Of a DNA stretch of 39,885 bases, positions 23,996 to 31,856 are shown piece after piece (positions within the stretch are counted from its first letter, which is position 1; the number at the start of each line of letters is the position of its first letter). The position numbers were made by a program, and so were the translations under genes. This DNA is from a virus. The stretch covers positions 1 through 39,885 of the IMG/VR virus record IMGVR_UViG_3300009509_000051; one strand, written 5' to 3'. The notes below the pieces were generated by a model. It was given only the letters and a program-made list of their open reading frames with translations. It had not been told where the DNA came from and did not search any database.

Positions 23996-25279
23996 ATGAT
24001 ACCGAAACCAGGAACAATCTACACAGTCCAACAAGGCGACACGCTCAACGATATAGCCGCTCGCGCCTACGGCAGTCCGGCGGAGCGAACCCGCATCATA
24101 GAGGCTAACGGCATAGCGGACCCGAATAAAATAATCGTCGGACAAGTGCTGGTGATTCCCGTAGTTCCGGAGCTGGCCGCGCTGCAAAGGCGATTCAGTA
24201 TTCGGGATGAAGGTTTCAGACTCAAGCTCGGCGGCAGAATCCTGCCCGTAATGGCCGGGAGAGTACTCAGAACCATGGACACTCCCGCGGACGGTTGGTC
24301 GGCGATCATAGCTTGGGAGCCTGGACAAGACGCGCAGCTAGACGCGCTCACGGAACCGGGAGCGTTTCCGGAAGCTTCCGTATACCTCGATGGAAATCTC
24401 ATGGTGCAGGGGCGGCTCTACAATGTCAAATCCTCGTCCGGCAATGAGGGCCGCATCCTGGAACTGGAAGGATTTTCAAAAACCGTCGATATCGTGGACT
24501 CGCACCTGTTTCCGCCGTATCAATATCAAGACCTGACATTGGTCGGTTTCTGCGTCGAATTATTCAAAATAACCGGTATCGGCATAATCATAGATGAAGG
24601 GTTGAACGTGGATATTGGAGGAGTCTTCAAAGAAGAGAAAATCAGTCCTACAGAAACGATCTCCGGCTTTCTGCAAAAATTGGCCGATCGCAAGAGCGCA
24701 ATGCTTTCCTCCACCCGCGAAGGCGATCTCCTCATTACCAGGGCCAACACGCGAAAGCCGGTGATCGGAACCATCGAAGAAGGAGTAAGCCCGGTTTCAA
24801 AGTGGGAATTGGATTTCAAAGGCCGTCAATTATTCAGAACCTACAGGGGCGTTTTGCAGAAACAGGCCATGCCTGAAGGTAAAACTATAATAGCCGTCGA
24901 TAAAACAGTAACTTTTCAACGCATCAAAACCTTCATGGTTACTAAAGGCGATGAAAAGGACTTGGAAGCCGCCGTGCGCTGGGAAAGAAATAAGACCCTT
25001 GCCGAAGCCATGACCTTTTCCTTGCCGATAGATACGTGGTATGCTCCGGATGGTCGTTTATGGACTGAAAACAGCAGCGTTCTGGTAAAATCTTCCACCA
25101 TGAGAGTGCCGAACGGGTTTACCTTCATAATCCGGAGAGTGGAATTCATCTGGGGAGAAAACGGCAAGACAGCCGTTCTGGATTTGACGCCGCCGAGTCT
25201 TTACACTAAACAAGACCCGGTTCTCCCCTGGGCGGAAAAAAGTTTTGAAATACGCTACGAGGATTTAAAATCAACTTAG
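23996..25279 (+). CDS. Baseplate hub protein, Mu gpP (gp44)-like with LysM
   Basis: Residues 8-56 are a LysM domain (YTVQQGDTLNDIAARAYGSP, then IIVGQVLVIPV) that binds peptidoglycan or helps assembly. The rest fits the Mu gp44/late-control-D hub: DGWSAIIAWEPGQD, LMVQGRLYNVKSSSGNEGRI and LVGFCVELFKITGIGIII. It trimers at the centre of the baseplate. Mu gp44 has no LysM, so this is a fused or expanded form like P2-type X-D combinations. Confidence 0.82.
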   Translation: MIPKPGTIYTVQQGDTLNDIAARAYGSPAERTRIIEANGIADPNKIIVGQVLVIPVVPELAALQRRFSIRDEGFRLKLGGRILPVMAGRVLRTMDTPADGWSAIIAWEPGQDAQLDALTEPGAFPEASVYLDGNLMVQGRLYNVKSSSGNEGRILELEGFSKTVDIVDSHLFPPYQYQDLTLVGFCVELFKITGIGIIIDEGLNVDIGGVFKEEKISPTETISGFLQKLADRKSAMLSSTREGDLLITRANTRKPVIGTIEEGVSPVSKWELDFKGRQLFRTYRGVLQKQAMPEGKTIIAVDKTVTFQRIKTFMVTKGDEKDLEAAVRWERNKTLAEAMTFSLPIDTWYAPDGRLWTENSSVLVKSSTMRVPNGFTFIIRRVEFIWGENGKTAVLDLTPPSLYTKQDPVLPWAEKSFEIRYEDLKST

Positions 25280-25294
25280 CGGGGATGTCTTGAT

Positions 25295-25975
25295 ATGTAT
25301 TCTAGCTATTTTTTAATTAAACACTGTTTTATGGCCGCTATAGCTATTTTCCTATTTTGCGGTAATTTAGCGGCTATGAATTGCGAAAAACTGCGCCAAA
25401 CACGACAATGGCCGGAAAAAAATTATCAGGAATGCGTAGATTATAAAAAAAATATTCAGGAAGGCTGCGAAAGACGGAAATTAGTTGGACCCGTTCAGGA
25501 ATGCATCGAATTTGAAGAAACCGATTGGCTGCGCCGGCATCCTGATCCTGGTCAATATTGGAAATGTGATCAAGGTATTTTTTCAAACATGGGAGCGCGC
25601 GAAAAGTGCCGGCGCATTGAAACGGAGTTTTGGGCATGGGCCGGACGTCCGCTGGACCTTGCGGCATTGGAACTTAAATCGGACGCATGGTTTCTACCCC
25701 GCTATCTGCTGATATGCAATCAGAGAGAACTTTTAATCAACGAGTACAACGCCATTATGTATGGCGGCGGCTATTACTATCCCGACAATCTGAACGACGG
25801 ATGTTACGCTCTGAGAGATTCCTATATCGGACGCATAGCTGAAACCTTTCCAAACAGCGAAGTGGTCAAAATTCAATACAAAGACGCCATGTTCAAGGAT
25901 GTGCGGGAGGTCTTCACGCATAGAGACTTGATAACTCCCATGTCCGAATACAGAAAACGCTTAGTTAAGAACTGA
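25295..25975 (+). CDS. Exported Cys-rich protein between hub and spike genes
   Basis: The N-terminus (FMAAIAIFLFCGNLAAMNCE) is a signal peptide with a likely cut after NLAA; the Cys residue just after it does not form a clear lipobox. The mature part has about ten Cys, suggesting disulphides in the periplasm (ECVDYKK, CERRKL, ECIEFEE, KCDQGIF). It has its own ribosome site (GGGGATG) and a 7-bp hairpin (25979-25985 with 26005-26011) follows it. Not part of the usual Mu tail set. Perhaps a lysis, exclusion or lysogenic conversion protein; family unknown. Confidence 0.55.
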   Translation: MYSSYFLIKHCFMAAIAIFLFCGNLAAMNCEKLRQTRQWPEKNYQECVDYKKNIQEGCERRKLVGPVQECIEFEETDWLRRHPDPGQYWKCDQGIFSNMGAREKCRRIETEFWAWAGRPLDLAALELKSDAWFLPRYLLICNQRELLINEYNAIMYGGGYYYPDNLNDGCYALRDSYIGRIAETFPNSEVVKIQYKDAMFKDVREVFTHRDLITPMSEYRKRLVKN

Positions 25976-26025
25976 TTTCTTCCCGTTGAACCTAATCTTG
26001 TTGGCGGGAAGTTTCATTACCATCT

Positions 26026-26051
26026 GTCATTCCGACTTGACCCGGAATGAC
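26026..26051. repeat. REP-like palindrome, copy 7
   Basis: GTCATTCCGACTTGACCCGG then AATGAC. The apparent ATG for the spike gene at 26047 lies inside the arm. Confidence 0.7.
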
Positions 26052-26070
26052 AACAAAAACGAATATCAAA

Positions 26071-26586
26071 ATGTTAGATATCGACTTCGGAACGATAACA
26101 AAAGTAGAGCTTAAATTAAATCAGGAAGGCGATTCGGCGCGATTCGTTCAATGCCAAGTCACAGCCGACCAGGATGCTCAATTGGTTGAATTAATCACCC
26201 CGCCGGGCGACGATTCATCTCCTCCGATAGGTGCAAGCGTCCTCATCATCGATATTGGAGGCCGGCGGGTTGGTTTTCTCCTGAATGCCGGAATAGCTCT
26301 TGATTCCCAATCCGAAGAGAAAGCGATTTACGGCTCCAGCGGCGGAGCCAAGACTAGTTTTTTGAAGCTCAAACCGAACGGAACGATTGAAATAAATGGT
26401 TTTTCTGATTTCGCCGTCAGATTCAATGCTTTGCAAACCATCATGATCGTCGCCGTTCAGACCGCGATCAATACGCAATTAGGATTGATTTCAACTGAGA
26501 TTAACAATCTAGGCGGGGATTATACCCCTACGCCGTTGAATATCGATTTGTCGACGGCCAGAGTGGACAACGTAAAATTACCTTAA
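26071..26586 (+). CDS. Baseplate spike-like protein (Mu gp45 type)
   Basis: From the ATG at 26071 the protein has 171 residues; the ATG at 26047 lies in the palindrome and is less likely. It begins with strands fitting the OB-fold of spike proteins (VQCQVTADQDAQLVELITPP, then GASVLIIDIGGRRVGFLLNA), followed by GGAKTSFLKLKPNGTIEING, the entry into a beta-helix. Mu gp45 pierces the outer membrane. It follows the hub gene, with the exported protein gene in between. Confidence 0.75.
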   Translation: MLDIDFGTITKVELKLNQEGDSARFVQCQVTADQDAQLVELITPPGDDSSPPIGASVLIIDIGGRRVGFLLNAGIALDSQSEEKAIYGSSGGAKTSFLKLKPNGTIEINGFSDFAVRFNALQTIMIVAVQTAINTQLGLISTEINNLGGDYTPTPLNIDLSTARVDNVKLP

Positions 26587-26644
26587 CCCGACATCCTTTA
26601 GCGGGAGAAAATTGCAAGAGGTTGCTAGATTAGCCGGGTTAAGG
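26581..26644. terminator. Inverted repeat after the spike gene
   Basis: CCTTAACCCG (26581-26590) pairs perfectly with CGGGTTAAGG (26635-26644), 44-nt loop. It contains the spike stop codon and differs from the REP family. Possibly an RNA-stability or partial termination element. Confidence 0.45.
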
Positions 26645-26672
26645 TAATTCCGGATCAAATCCAGATTTAACG

Positions 26673-27128
26673 ATGAAAAGAACATTTCAAGGCGATACGC
26701 GCTTAATTATAGAACCTAACGGCACGACGCTGACATTTACCGGTGGGCAACCGGTCATGGACGCAGGGCTTGAAAACTATATTCTGCATAGACTGTTCGT
26801 TAAGCAAGGCTGGGCTGGAAACTATCTGTTTTCCGATCCTAACAATCAAAGCGGAACCGATTTCGAGGAAACAGCAGCCGGAACTTTGACGCTGCAAAAA
26901 TTGACCGACATCGAAAAAGCCGGCGAACGGGCCTTGAAAAAATTACAGGATACAGGTTTCGCCGAGTCCATCCACATTGAAGTCTTCAATCCGAGCGCGG
27001 ATAGTTTGAGAATCGAAATCACTATCAAACAGCCAGACCAGAAAGCCGAACAATTAACCTTAAGCCGCGTCAATTCTATCTGGCGATCGCAGTTTCTTAA
27101 TCCGGCTTACGAGAAAGTAGCACAATGA
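26673..27128 (+). CDS. Baseplate protein, Mu gp46-like (gpW/gp25 class)
   Basis: A 151-residue protein in gp46 position. MDAGLENYILHRLFVKQGWAG (residues 29-49 region) followed by NYLFSDPNNQSG is the typical start of the phage GP46 family, where 'GLe.av.i.LFtd..w.gn' is conserved. The second half carries RALKKLQDTGFAESIHIEVF. It joins the baseplate wedge with gp47 and gp48. Confidence 0.78.
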   Translation: MKRTFQGDTRLIIEPNGTTLTFTGGQPVMDAGLENYILHRLFVKQGWAGNYLFSDPNNQSGTDFEETAAGTLTLQKLTDIEKAGERALKKLQDTGFAESIHIEVFNPSADSLRIEITIKQPDQKAEQLTLSRVNSIWRSQFLNPAYEKVAQ

Positions 27129-27142
27129 TAACCATGCCATTT

Positions 27143-27168
27143 GTCATTCCCGCGCATGCGGGATTCAC
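27143..27168. repeat. REP-like palindrome, copy 8
   Basis: GTCATTCCCGCGCATGCGGG then ATTCAC; perfect CCCGCGCATGCGGG core. Confidence 0.65.
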
Positions 27169-27223
27169 TTGGCGAAAATTAGGAAAAACGAAAGAACATT
27201 AAAAAATTAGTCGTAAAATAATA

Positions 27224-28405
27224 ATGACTTTTCCAATTAAAACCGTAGCAGAGCTGACGGCTAAAAACCTAGCCAATTTCGAGAGCAAGCTCGGCGTCGA
27301 AAGCCCGCTGAACGACGAATCGTTTCTAAGAGTTCTCTCCGCCGTTCTAGGCTTGACCGAGTCGACGCTCTACAAGTTCGGCAATGAACGCGCTCTGCAA
27401 GCTCTAGCGGCCACGGCCACATTGGAAGGTCTTAAGGATATCGGCTTGCCCTACGGAGTTATCTACAAGGAAGCCCAAGCCGCCATTCTCAATATCTCGC
27501 TACCGGCCACGGACGGAACGGTCATTCCGGACACCGTCATTTTCACAGGAGACGACAACGGCGAAAAGTACAGGCCCGACAATCCGGTTACAGCAGCCGG
27601 AGGCTCCGCCGACATGGTGGTTACAGCCGAGAATCCAGGAACCAACGCCAATCTGCCGGACGCCAGCACTTTGACGATAAACGTTCAGATACCAGGCGCG
27701 GAAACGATCGCCACCGTCACCTCCACCGACACTTTCGGAACAGCGGACGAGAATCTTCAATTGTTCCGGCAGAGAGTCTTCAACGCCATTCGCCGAAAGG
27801 CCGGCGGAGGCAATAAAGCGGATATTCGATTCTGGGGTGAAGCGGTAGAGGGCGTAGCGGGTATCTATCCTTTCACGGGCAGACCGTATCTCGAAAGCCC
27901 GGAGCTTTCCGTGCCTCCGGAGCGGACCGTCTACGTTGAAGCCACCACCGACATAGACCCGGACGGAATCGCGCCGCCGGCTCTGCTGGACTCGGTTAGA
28001 GCGGCTTTAGCCGCCGATCCCGAAACCGGGCTGGAACGCGAAAAACTGGGCATGATCGATGATCTTCTTTATATGCGTTCGATTATTCGCAAATTATTTT
28101 ATGTCGAAGTCCGAGACCTGATAACTCCCGTCGGTCAGGAAACTCAAGTGCAGCAGGGGATAGAGTCAGCTCTGACCGTGTTTTTCGCTTCATTGAGAAT
28201 GTACGTCGCCGGACTGGATTTCGAAGCTGAACGAAACGACCTGATAACCGATTCCAAAGTCGCAAAAGTGGTCGAAGATGTTTTGCAGCCTAGCGGCTCA
28301 TCGATCGCTGGCGTAGGTTTCGGAACTTTGCCAGGAATTTTTCTAGGTCGTTATTATCTTGTGCCTGGCGAACTTGGAAAACTGGCGACTGTAACTTTCG
28401 CGTAA
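27224..28405 (+). CDS. Baseplate protein J, Mu gp47-like
   Basis: A 393-residue protein of the Baseplate_J family. GTVIPDTVIFTGDDNGEKYR and PVTAAGGSADMVVTAENPG are the beta domain; DASTLTINVQIPGAETIATV and ENLQLFRQRVFNAIRRKAGG (the conserved 'e.dd.lR.Ri.....'), then VEGVAGIYPFTGRPY, follow in normal order. It builds the wedges of the baseplate. Length matches Mu gp47. Confidence 0.88.
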   Translation: MTFPIKTVAELTAKNLANFESKLGVESPLNDESFLRVLSAVLGLTESTLYKFGNERALQALAATATLEGLKDIGLPYGVIYKEAQAAILNISLPATDGTVIPDTVIFTGDDNGEKYRPDNPVTAAGGSADMVVTAENPGTNANLPDASTLTINVQIPGAETIATVTSTDTFGTADENLQLFRQRVFNAIRRKAGGGNKADIRFWGEAVEGVAGIYPFTGRPYLESPELSVPPERTVYVEATTDIDPDGIAPPALLDSVRAALAADPETGLEREKLGMIDDLLYMRSIIRKLFYVEVRDLITPVGQETQVQQGIESALTVFFASLRMYVAGLDFEAERNDLITDSKVAKVVEDVLQPSGSSIAGVGFGTLPGIFLGRYYLVPGELGKLATVTFA

Positions 28406-28406
28406 A

Positions 28407-29129
28407 ATGACTTCAGAATTATTGCTTGCTCACATCAAAGCCCTGCTGCCGCCTGGAACGCTTTACGCTCTTGATGAACAAGGCGATCTGCATAAGCTTT
28501 TCGAGGCTATCAGCGAAAACTACGAGGATGTTTATCGATTCTTAAGCGCTTTGAGCGCGACGCGGTTTCCGCTCGACACGCCGTATCTGGACGAGCTTGA
28601 GTGGGACATGGGAATGGTCAGCGATTTCGAGCTGACCGAGGACGAACGAAGACAGCAATTAGCCGCCTTCAAGTATAACCGAACTGAAAACGGAGGCACG
28701 GCGCAAAATCTTGAGGACTATCTGAGAAACGCCGGTTTCAATGTCTACGTGCATAAAAACAATCCGGCTGTCGATCCCTCGTTGTTTCCTGGAGATTTAT
28801 TGCTTAACGGAGACATCATAGAATTCGGCCCGGCATATATAGCTCAATGCGGAGGAACAACGACCGTTTGCGGAAACGCCGATGCGGTTTGCGGACGCTT
28901 TGATACCTTCGAGTCAATATTATTGATCTATGAAACGCCGATCGATCCGGACTCCTGGCCGTTTATATTTTTCGTCGGAGGAGCGGCGACCAGGGACGGC
29001 ATCACCGGAGAGCTGACGGCGATCGCTCCAGCTAACGTGCCTTTGCAACGCAAGGAACAATTCAAAAAAATAATTCTACAGATGAAGCCTGAAGAAACCT
29101 GGGCGGTTTTGAGAGTGAACTATGTCTAA
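28407..29129 (+). CDS. Baseplate protein, Mu gp48-like (DUF2313/YmfQ)
   Basis: Starts 1 bp after gp47. The beginning, LLAHIKALLPPGTLYALDEQ, is the usual YmfQ 'll..LlP.G.aw' motif, and DTPYLDELEWDMGMVSDFEL with DERRQQLAAFKYNRTENGGT fits the middle part. A cysteine-rich ECGGTT-like patch (CGGTTTVCGNADAVCGRF) is common in this family near fibres. It links wedges to tail fibres. Confidence 0.82.
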   Translation: MTSELLLAHIKALLPPGTLYALDEQGDLHKLFEAISENYEDVYRFLSALSATRFPLDTPYLDELEWDMGMVSDFELTEDERRQQLAAFKYNRTENGGTAQNLEDYLRNAGFNVYVHKNNPAVDPSLFPGDLLLNGDIIEFGPAYIAQCGGTTTVCGNADAVCGRFDTFESILLIYETPIDPDSWPFIFFVGGAATRDGITGELTAIAPANVPLQRKEQFKKIILQMKPEETWAVLRVNYV

Positions 29130-29973
29130 AGATTATAATCTCTATTTTGGAAATACGAATGGATTACCCCATCCGAATACTAGAGCAGTTAATGCCACTG
29201 GTCCTACGGCCACGGACGGAACCGAACTTATCGCCGAATTCATGGACGACGTCTGGCTGGCGAAACAAGCGGAACTGGATTTCTATGATTTTCCACCTAA
29301 CGATCTTGACAATCTTCCCGGCATAGATGCCGGCGGCTATCCGCGTTCGCAGCCGCTATTGTTGAAATATATGAACTACGGCACTCCCGGAGTTATCGTG
29401 CCCTGGTGCGGACAAGACGATCCGGCGACGCTTTCCGCCGCAATAGGTTGCGACATCAGGCTTCTGCTTCTACAGGGACAAGGCATCAATCGTACTCTCG
29501 ACGATTATAAGCTCTTAGACGCGCTTTGCTATAACGGAGACGCCAATAACGGCATCGCGTCGTCTTTTTATCACGCGACCGATGCCGCCGGCACTATTCG
29601 CAATATCGCCGGAAATTATTTGATTCTGCCTAACTTACGCGGCTATGTTCTAAGAGGTTGGGATCCATCCGGAATTATCGATCCTGATGGCGCAAGCAGG
29701 CTGATAGGAAGCTATCAACAAGACGCAAGTCAAGGTCATTGGCATAATATGCAGACGACTACGGTCGGAGGAGTTTCAGCCGGGCTTGTTTCTTCGGAAT
29801 ACGGCACGGGACTAACTACGCCAGGAACAAGAGGAGCTGGTTGGGGTTTGGTTCAGAATCAGGAATTAATTCAGACTACAAATCCAATTTCAAATGGGGT
29901 TCATGGAACACCTCGTCTTTCTTCTGAAACAAGAATGAAAAACGTAATCACTCGATTCGCTATTTATTACTAA
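29122..29973 (+). CDS. Tail fibre with collar-like domain
   Basis: A 283-residue protein. The C-terminal half shows the phage tail-collar pattern: LPNLRGYVLRGWDPSG, then GSYQQDASQGHWHNMQTTTV, and a last block of SETRMKNVITRFAIYY ('R.kNv...y.I.y'). The N-terminal half attaches to the baseplate. It is the main receptor-binding fibre candidate. It overlaps gp48 by 8 bp and its stop overlaps the next start. Confidence 0.78.
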   Translation: MSKDYNLYFGNTNGLPHPNTRAVNATGPTATDGTELIAEFMDDVWLAKQAELDFYDFPPNDLDNLPGIDAGGYPRSQPLLLKYMNYGTPGVIVPWCGQDDPATLSAAIGCDIRLLLLQGQGINRTLDDYKLLDALCYNGDANNGIASSFYHATDAAGTIRNIAGNYLILPNLRGYVLRGWDPSGIIDPDGASRLIGSYQQDASQGHWHNMQTTTVGGVSAGLVSSEYGTGLTTPGTRGAGWGLVQNQELIQTTNPISNGVHGTPRLSSETRMKNVITRFAIYY

Positions 29974-31064
29974 TGAAAAAAACGATTATCACGGAATCAA
30001 TAGACGGATATAACATCGTTTTCGGCTTCGATATTCCGGTTATAGACCCCAGACAAACTAAGCAGATCGTAACGCCATTGCTGGAAGCCACGCCGGAATA
30101 TATCGCCTATGCTCAAGCCAAAGACGCCGCCGCGATAGCTATTGAAGCCGCCAAAGTAGCGGTTAATAATAAAAAAGCGGTTCTGATGGCGAATTATATC
30201 GCCGAGGATGTCGACGTTTTATTGCGGCAAACCCAGGAATACAGCGCATACCAAACTTTGCAGAATGAAAATCCTGACGATACTGCCGCTCTTTCAGCCG
30301 CCTACAATGCTTTGCAGGCGCGAAAGATTATTTTGACCAGGGCCGCCGATTCAGCCGTTAATCCGACTCTGCTGGGAACGTCAGAATATCAAGATTATCT
30401 GACGACGAAAACGGAACAGAGCGGACTCGTAAAAACCGCCGAAATCGCGATGCTGGATCAAAATAGGACTTTGACGGTGGCCAATGCCGAATATTTCCAA
30501 CCGCGTTCAGGAGAAATAATCGTCGATGAAGCTCAAGCCGATAGTCTGAAGGCGGCTAAAGACGCCTTGCAGCAATATAAAGTCTTATCGGTGACAATCG
30601 ATGAAAACGGCGATATCGTTTCCAGTGCCGAAATAGACGATTATAAAGGTCTACGATATTGGTTGACGGATGTCGATGGAGTTTGGAGCAGCGGAATAAT
30701 CGAAGCTATCGGCGAAAGCTTGCCCAGCGGCGGTATTCTAGGAACAGACCTGACTGCTGAACAAATCGATGAAATCAAAACTCAAGCAGAAGAACAGCGT
30801 ATAGACGTTTTAAGCGACGCCGACCGGCGAACGGAATTCGAGCCTAAAGCCCAGGCTTTAGCGGTTCAGGCCGCGCAGCAGAAAGATGTCCTGATAATAA
30901 CCGGCACATCTGAAGCCGACGCCACCACTGCGGCAACCGCCTGGCTGGATATCGAATTAAGGACGCTCTGGGATGAATACGGCTATACCCGTATAGGACG
31001 GCAATATTGCATCGACTGGGCTGGAGCTGATATTTGGAACCAATACGGAATAGAGGATATATAA
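29973..31064 (+). CDS. Fibre-associated protein with Ala-rich coils and DUF4376-like end
   Basis: A 363-residue protein. The N-terminal part is a long Ala-rich coil with partly repeated segments (LLEATPEYIAYAQAKDAAAI, LRQTQEYSAYQTLQ, LLGTSEYQDYLTTK), each starting with a '.EY..Y' core. The middle has ISSAEIDDYKGLRYW-like strands. The end (DVLIITGTSEADATTAATAW) resembles DUF4376 tail-assembly proteins. Probably a fibre chaperone or second fibre subunit. Its stop overlaps the next start as TAATG. Confidence 0.6.
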   Translation: MKKTIITESIDGYNIVFGFDIPVIDPRQTKQIVTPLLEATPEYIAYAQAKDAAAIAIEAAKVAVNNKKAVLMANYIAEDVDVLLRQTQEYSAYQTLQNENPDDTAALSAAYNALQARKIILTRAADSAVNPTLLGTSEYQDYLTTKTEQSGLVKTAEIAMLDQNRTLTVANAEYFQPRSGEIIVDEAQADSLKAAKDALQQYKVLSVTIDENGDIVSSAEIDDYKGLRYWLTDVDGVWSSGIIEAIGESLPSGGILGTDLTAEQIDEIKTQAEEQRIDVLSDADRRTEFEPKAQALAVQAAQQKDVLIITGTSEADATTAATAWLDIELRTLWDEYGYTRIGRQYCIDWAGADIWNQYGIEDI

Positions 31065-31288
31065 TGAAGGTTAAAGAATTAATTCGGGATTTATTGATTG
31101 AAGCTGGCAAGAATAAAAGAGCTATGCAAATCTTCAAAGAATTGGATGCAAATGAAGTAGGAGAAGCAGACATAGGCGCGGATGTAGATTCAGATGCTAT
31201 TCGTTATTGTGAAAGTATTATAAATGAGGCTCCTGGATACGTCGCGTTAAAATGCGAACATTATAATGTATATAGTTTTGATTATTAA
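31064..31288 (+). CDS. Small acidic protein after the fibre genes
   Basis: A 74-residue protein whose ATG overlaps the fibre stop; an upstream in-frame ATG at 31034 is less likely. It is helical (MKVKELIRDLLIEAGKNKRA) with an acidic middle and ends in HYNVYSFDY. Composition is richer in A+T than the fibre gene. No family recognised. Confidence 0.5.
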   Translation: MKVKELIRDLLIEAGKNKRAMQIFKELDANEVGEADIGADVDSDAIRYCESIINEAPGYVALKCEHYNVYSFDY

Positions 31289-31296
31289 AATCATTT

Positions 31297-31362
31297 GTCA
31301 TTCCCGCGGAGGGGGGAATCCACCTAATTTGAAGATGGATGCCGGATCAAGTCAGGCATGAT
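31297..31362. repeat. REP-like palindrome pair, copy 9
   Basis: GTCATTCCCGCGGAGGGGGG then AATCCAC ... ATGGATGCCGGATCAAGTCAG then GCATGAT. Marks the boundary between fibre genes and the accessory block. Confidence 0.7.
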
Positions 31363-31391
31363 ATATAGAAGATCATAGAAAATAGCACGAT

Positions 31392-31856
31392 ATGAGCAAC
31401 GGATTAACAATTTTAGGCGGCATCAAAAATTCCGGCATTCAACCGCGGAATGGAGAACAAAGCTTTTTTTGGCAAATGGAAGAGCTTGAAAACGCCTTCC
31501 ATTTTTCAATGCCGGCGCAACCGGAAGTAGAATCGCTATTCATTGAATTCGACGAATTGACCGCAGCCGGAACAGCCTACAAAGAACGCGGTCCGCTTAA
31601 CATGCTCGATTTGCTGTTGTCCCTGGAAACTCTCGCGCCTGGCTTTCAGGGTATAATTCTCAATCATCAGGCGCGATTGCTCAGACAACGTTTATCTCGA
31701 TCCTCCGGACTATCTCTTGAAATAGCCGGAAAGACGATTATTTTTCAAAAAGAGGAAACTCTTAAAACGGTTAATTTTCTGGATTTTTTCAACGATTTTT
31801 TGAAACCAAGAATAGACGGAGGTCTAAATGGAAAAGACGTTATTGAAACGCCTTAA
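31392..31856 (+). CDS. Hypothetical protein paired with the pseudo-patatin
   Basis: A 154-residue cytoplasmic-type protein, no signal or membrane segment. It has a Leu-rich helical middle (LNMLDLLLSLETLAPGFQGI) and a beta end (LSLEIAGKTIIFQKEETLKT). It overlaps the pseudo-patatin gene by 29 bp, so the pair is probably translated together and may form a complex. No family recognised. Confidence 0.5.
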   Translation: MSNGLTILGGIKNSGIQPRNGEQSFFWQMEELENAFHFSMPAQPEVESLFIEFDELTAAGTAYKERGPLNMLDLLLSLETLAPGFQGIILNHQARLLRQRLSRSSGLSLEIAGKTIIFQKEETLKTVNFLDFFNDFLKPRIDGGLNGKDVIETP

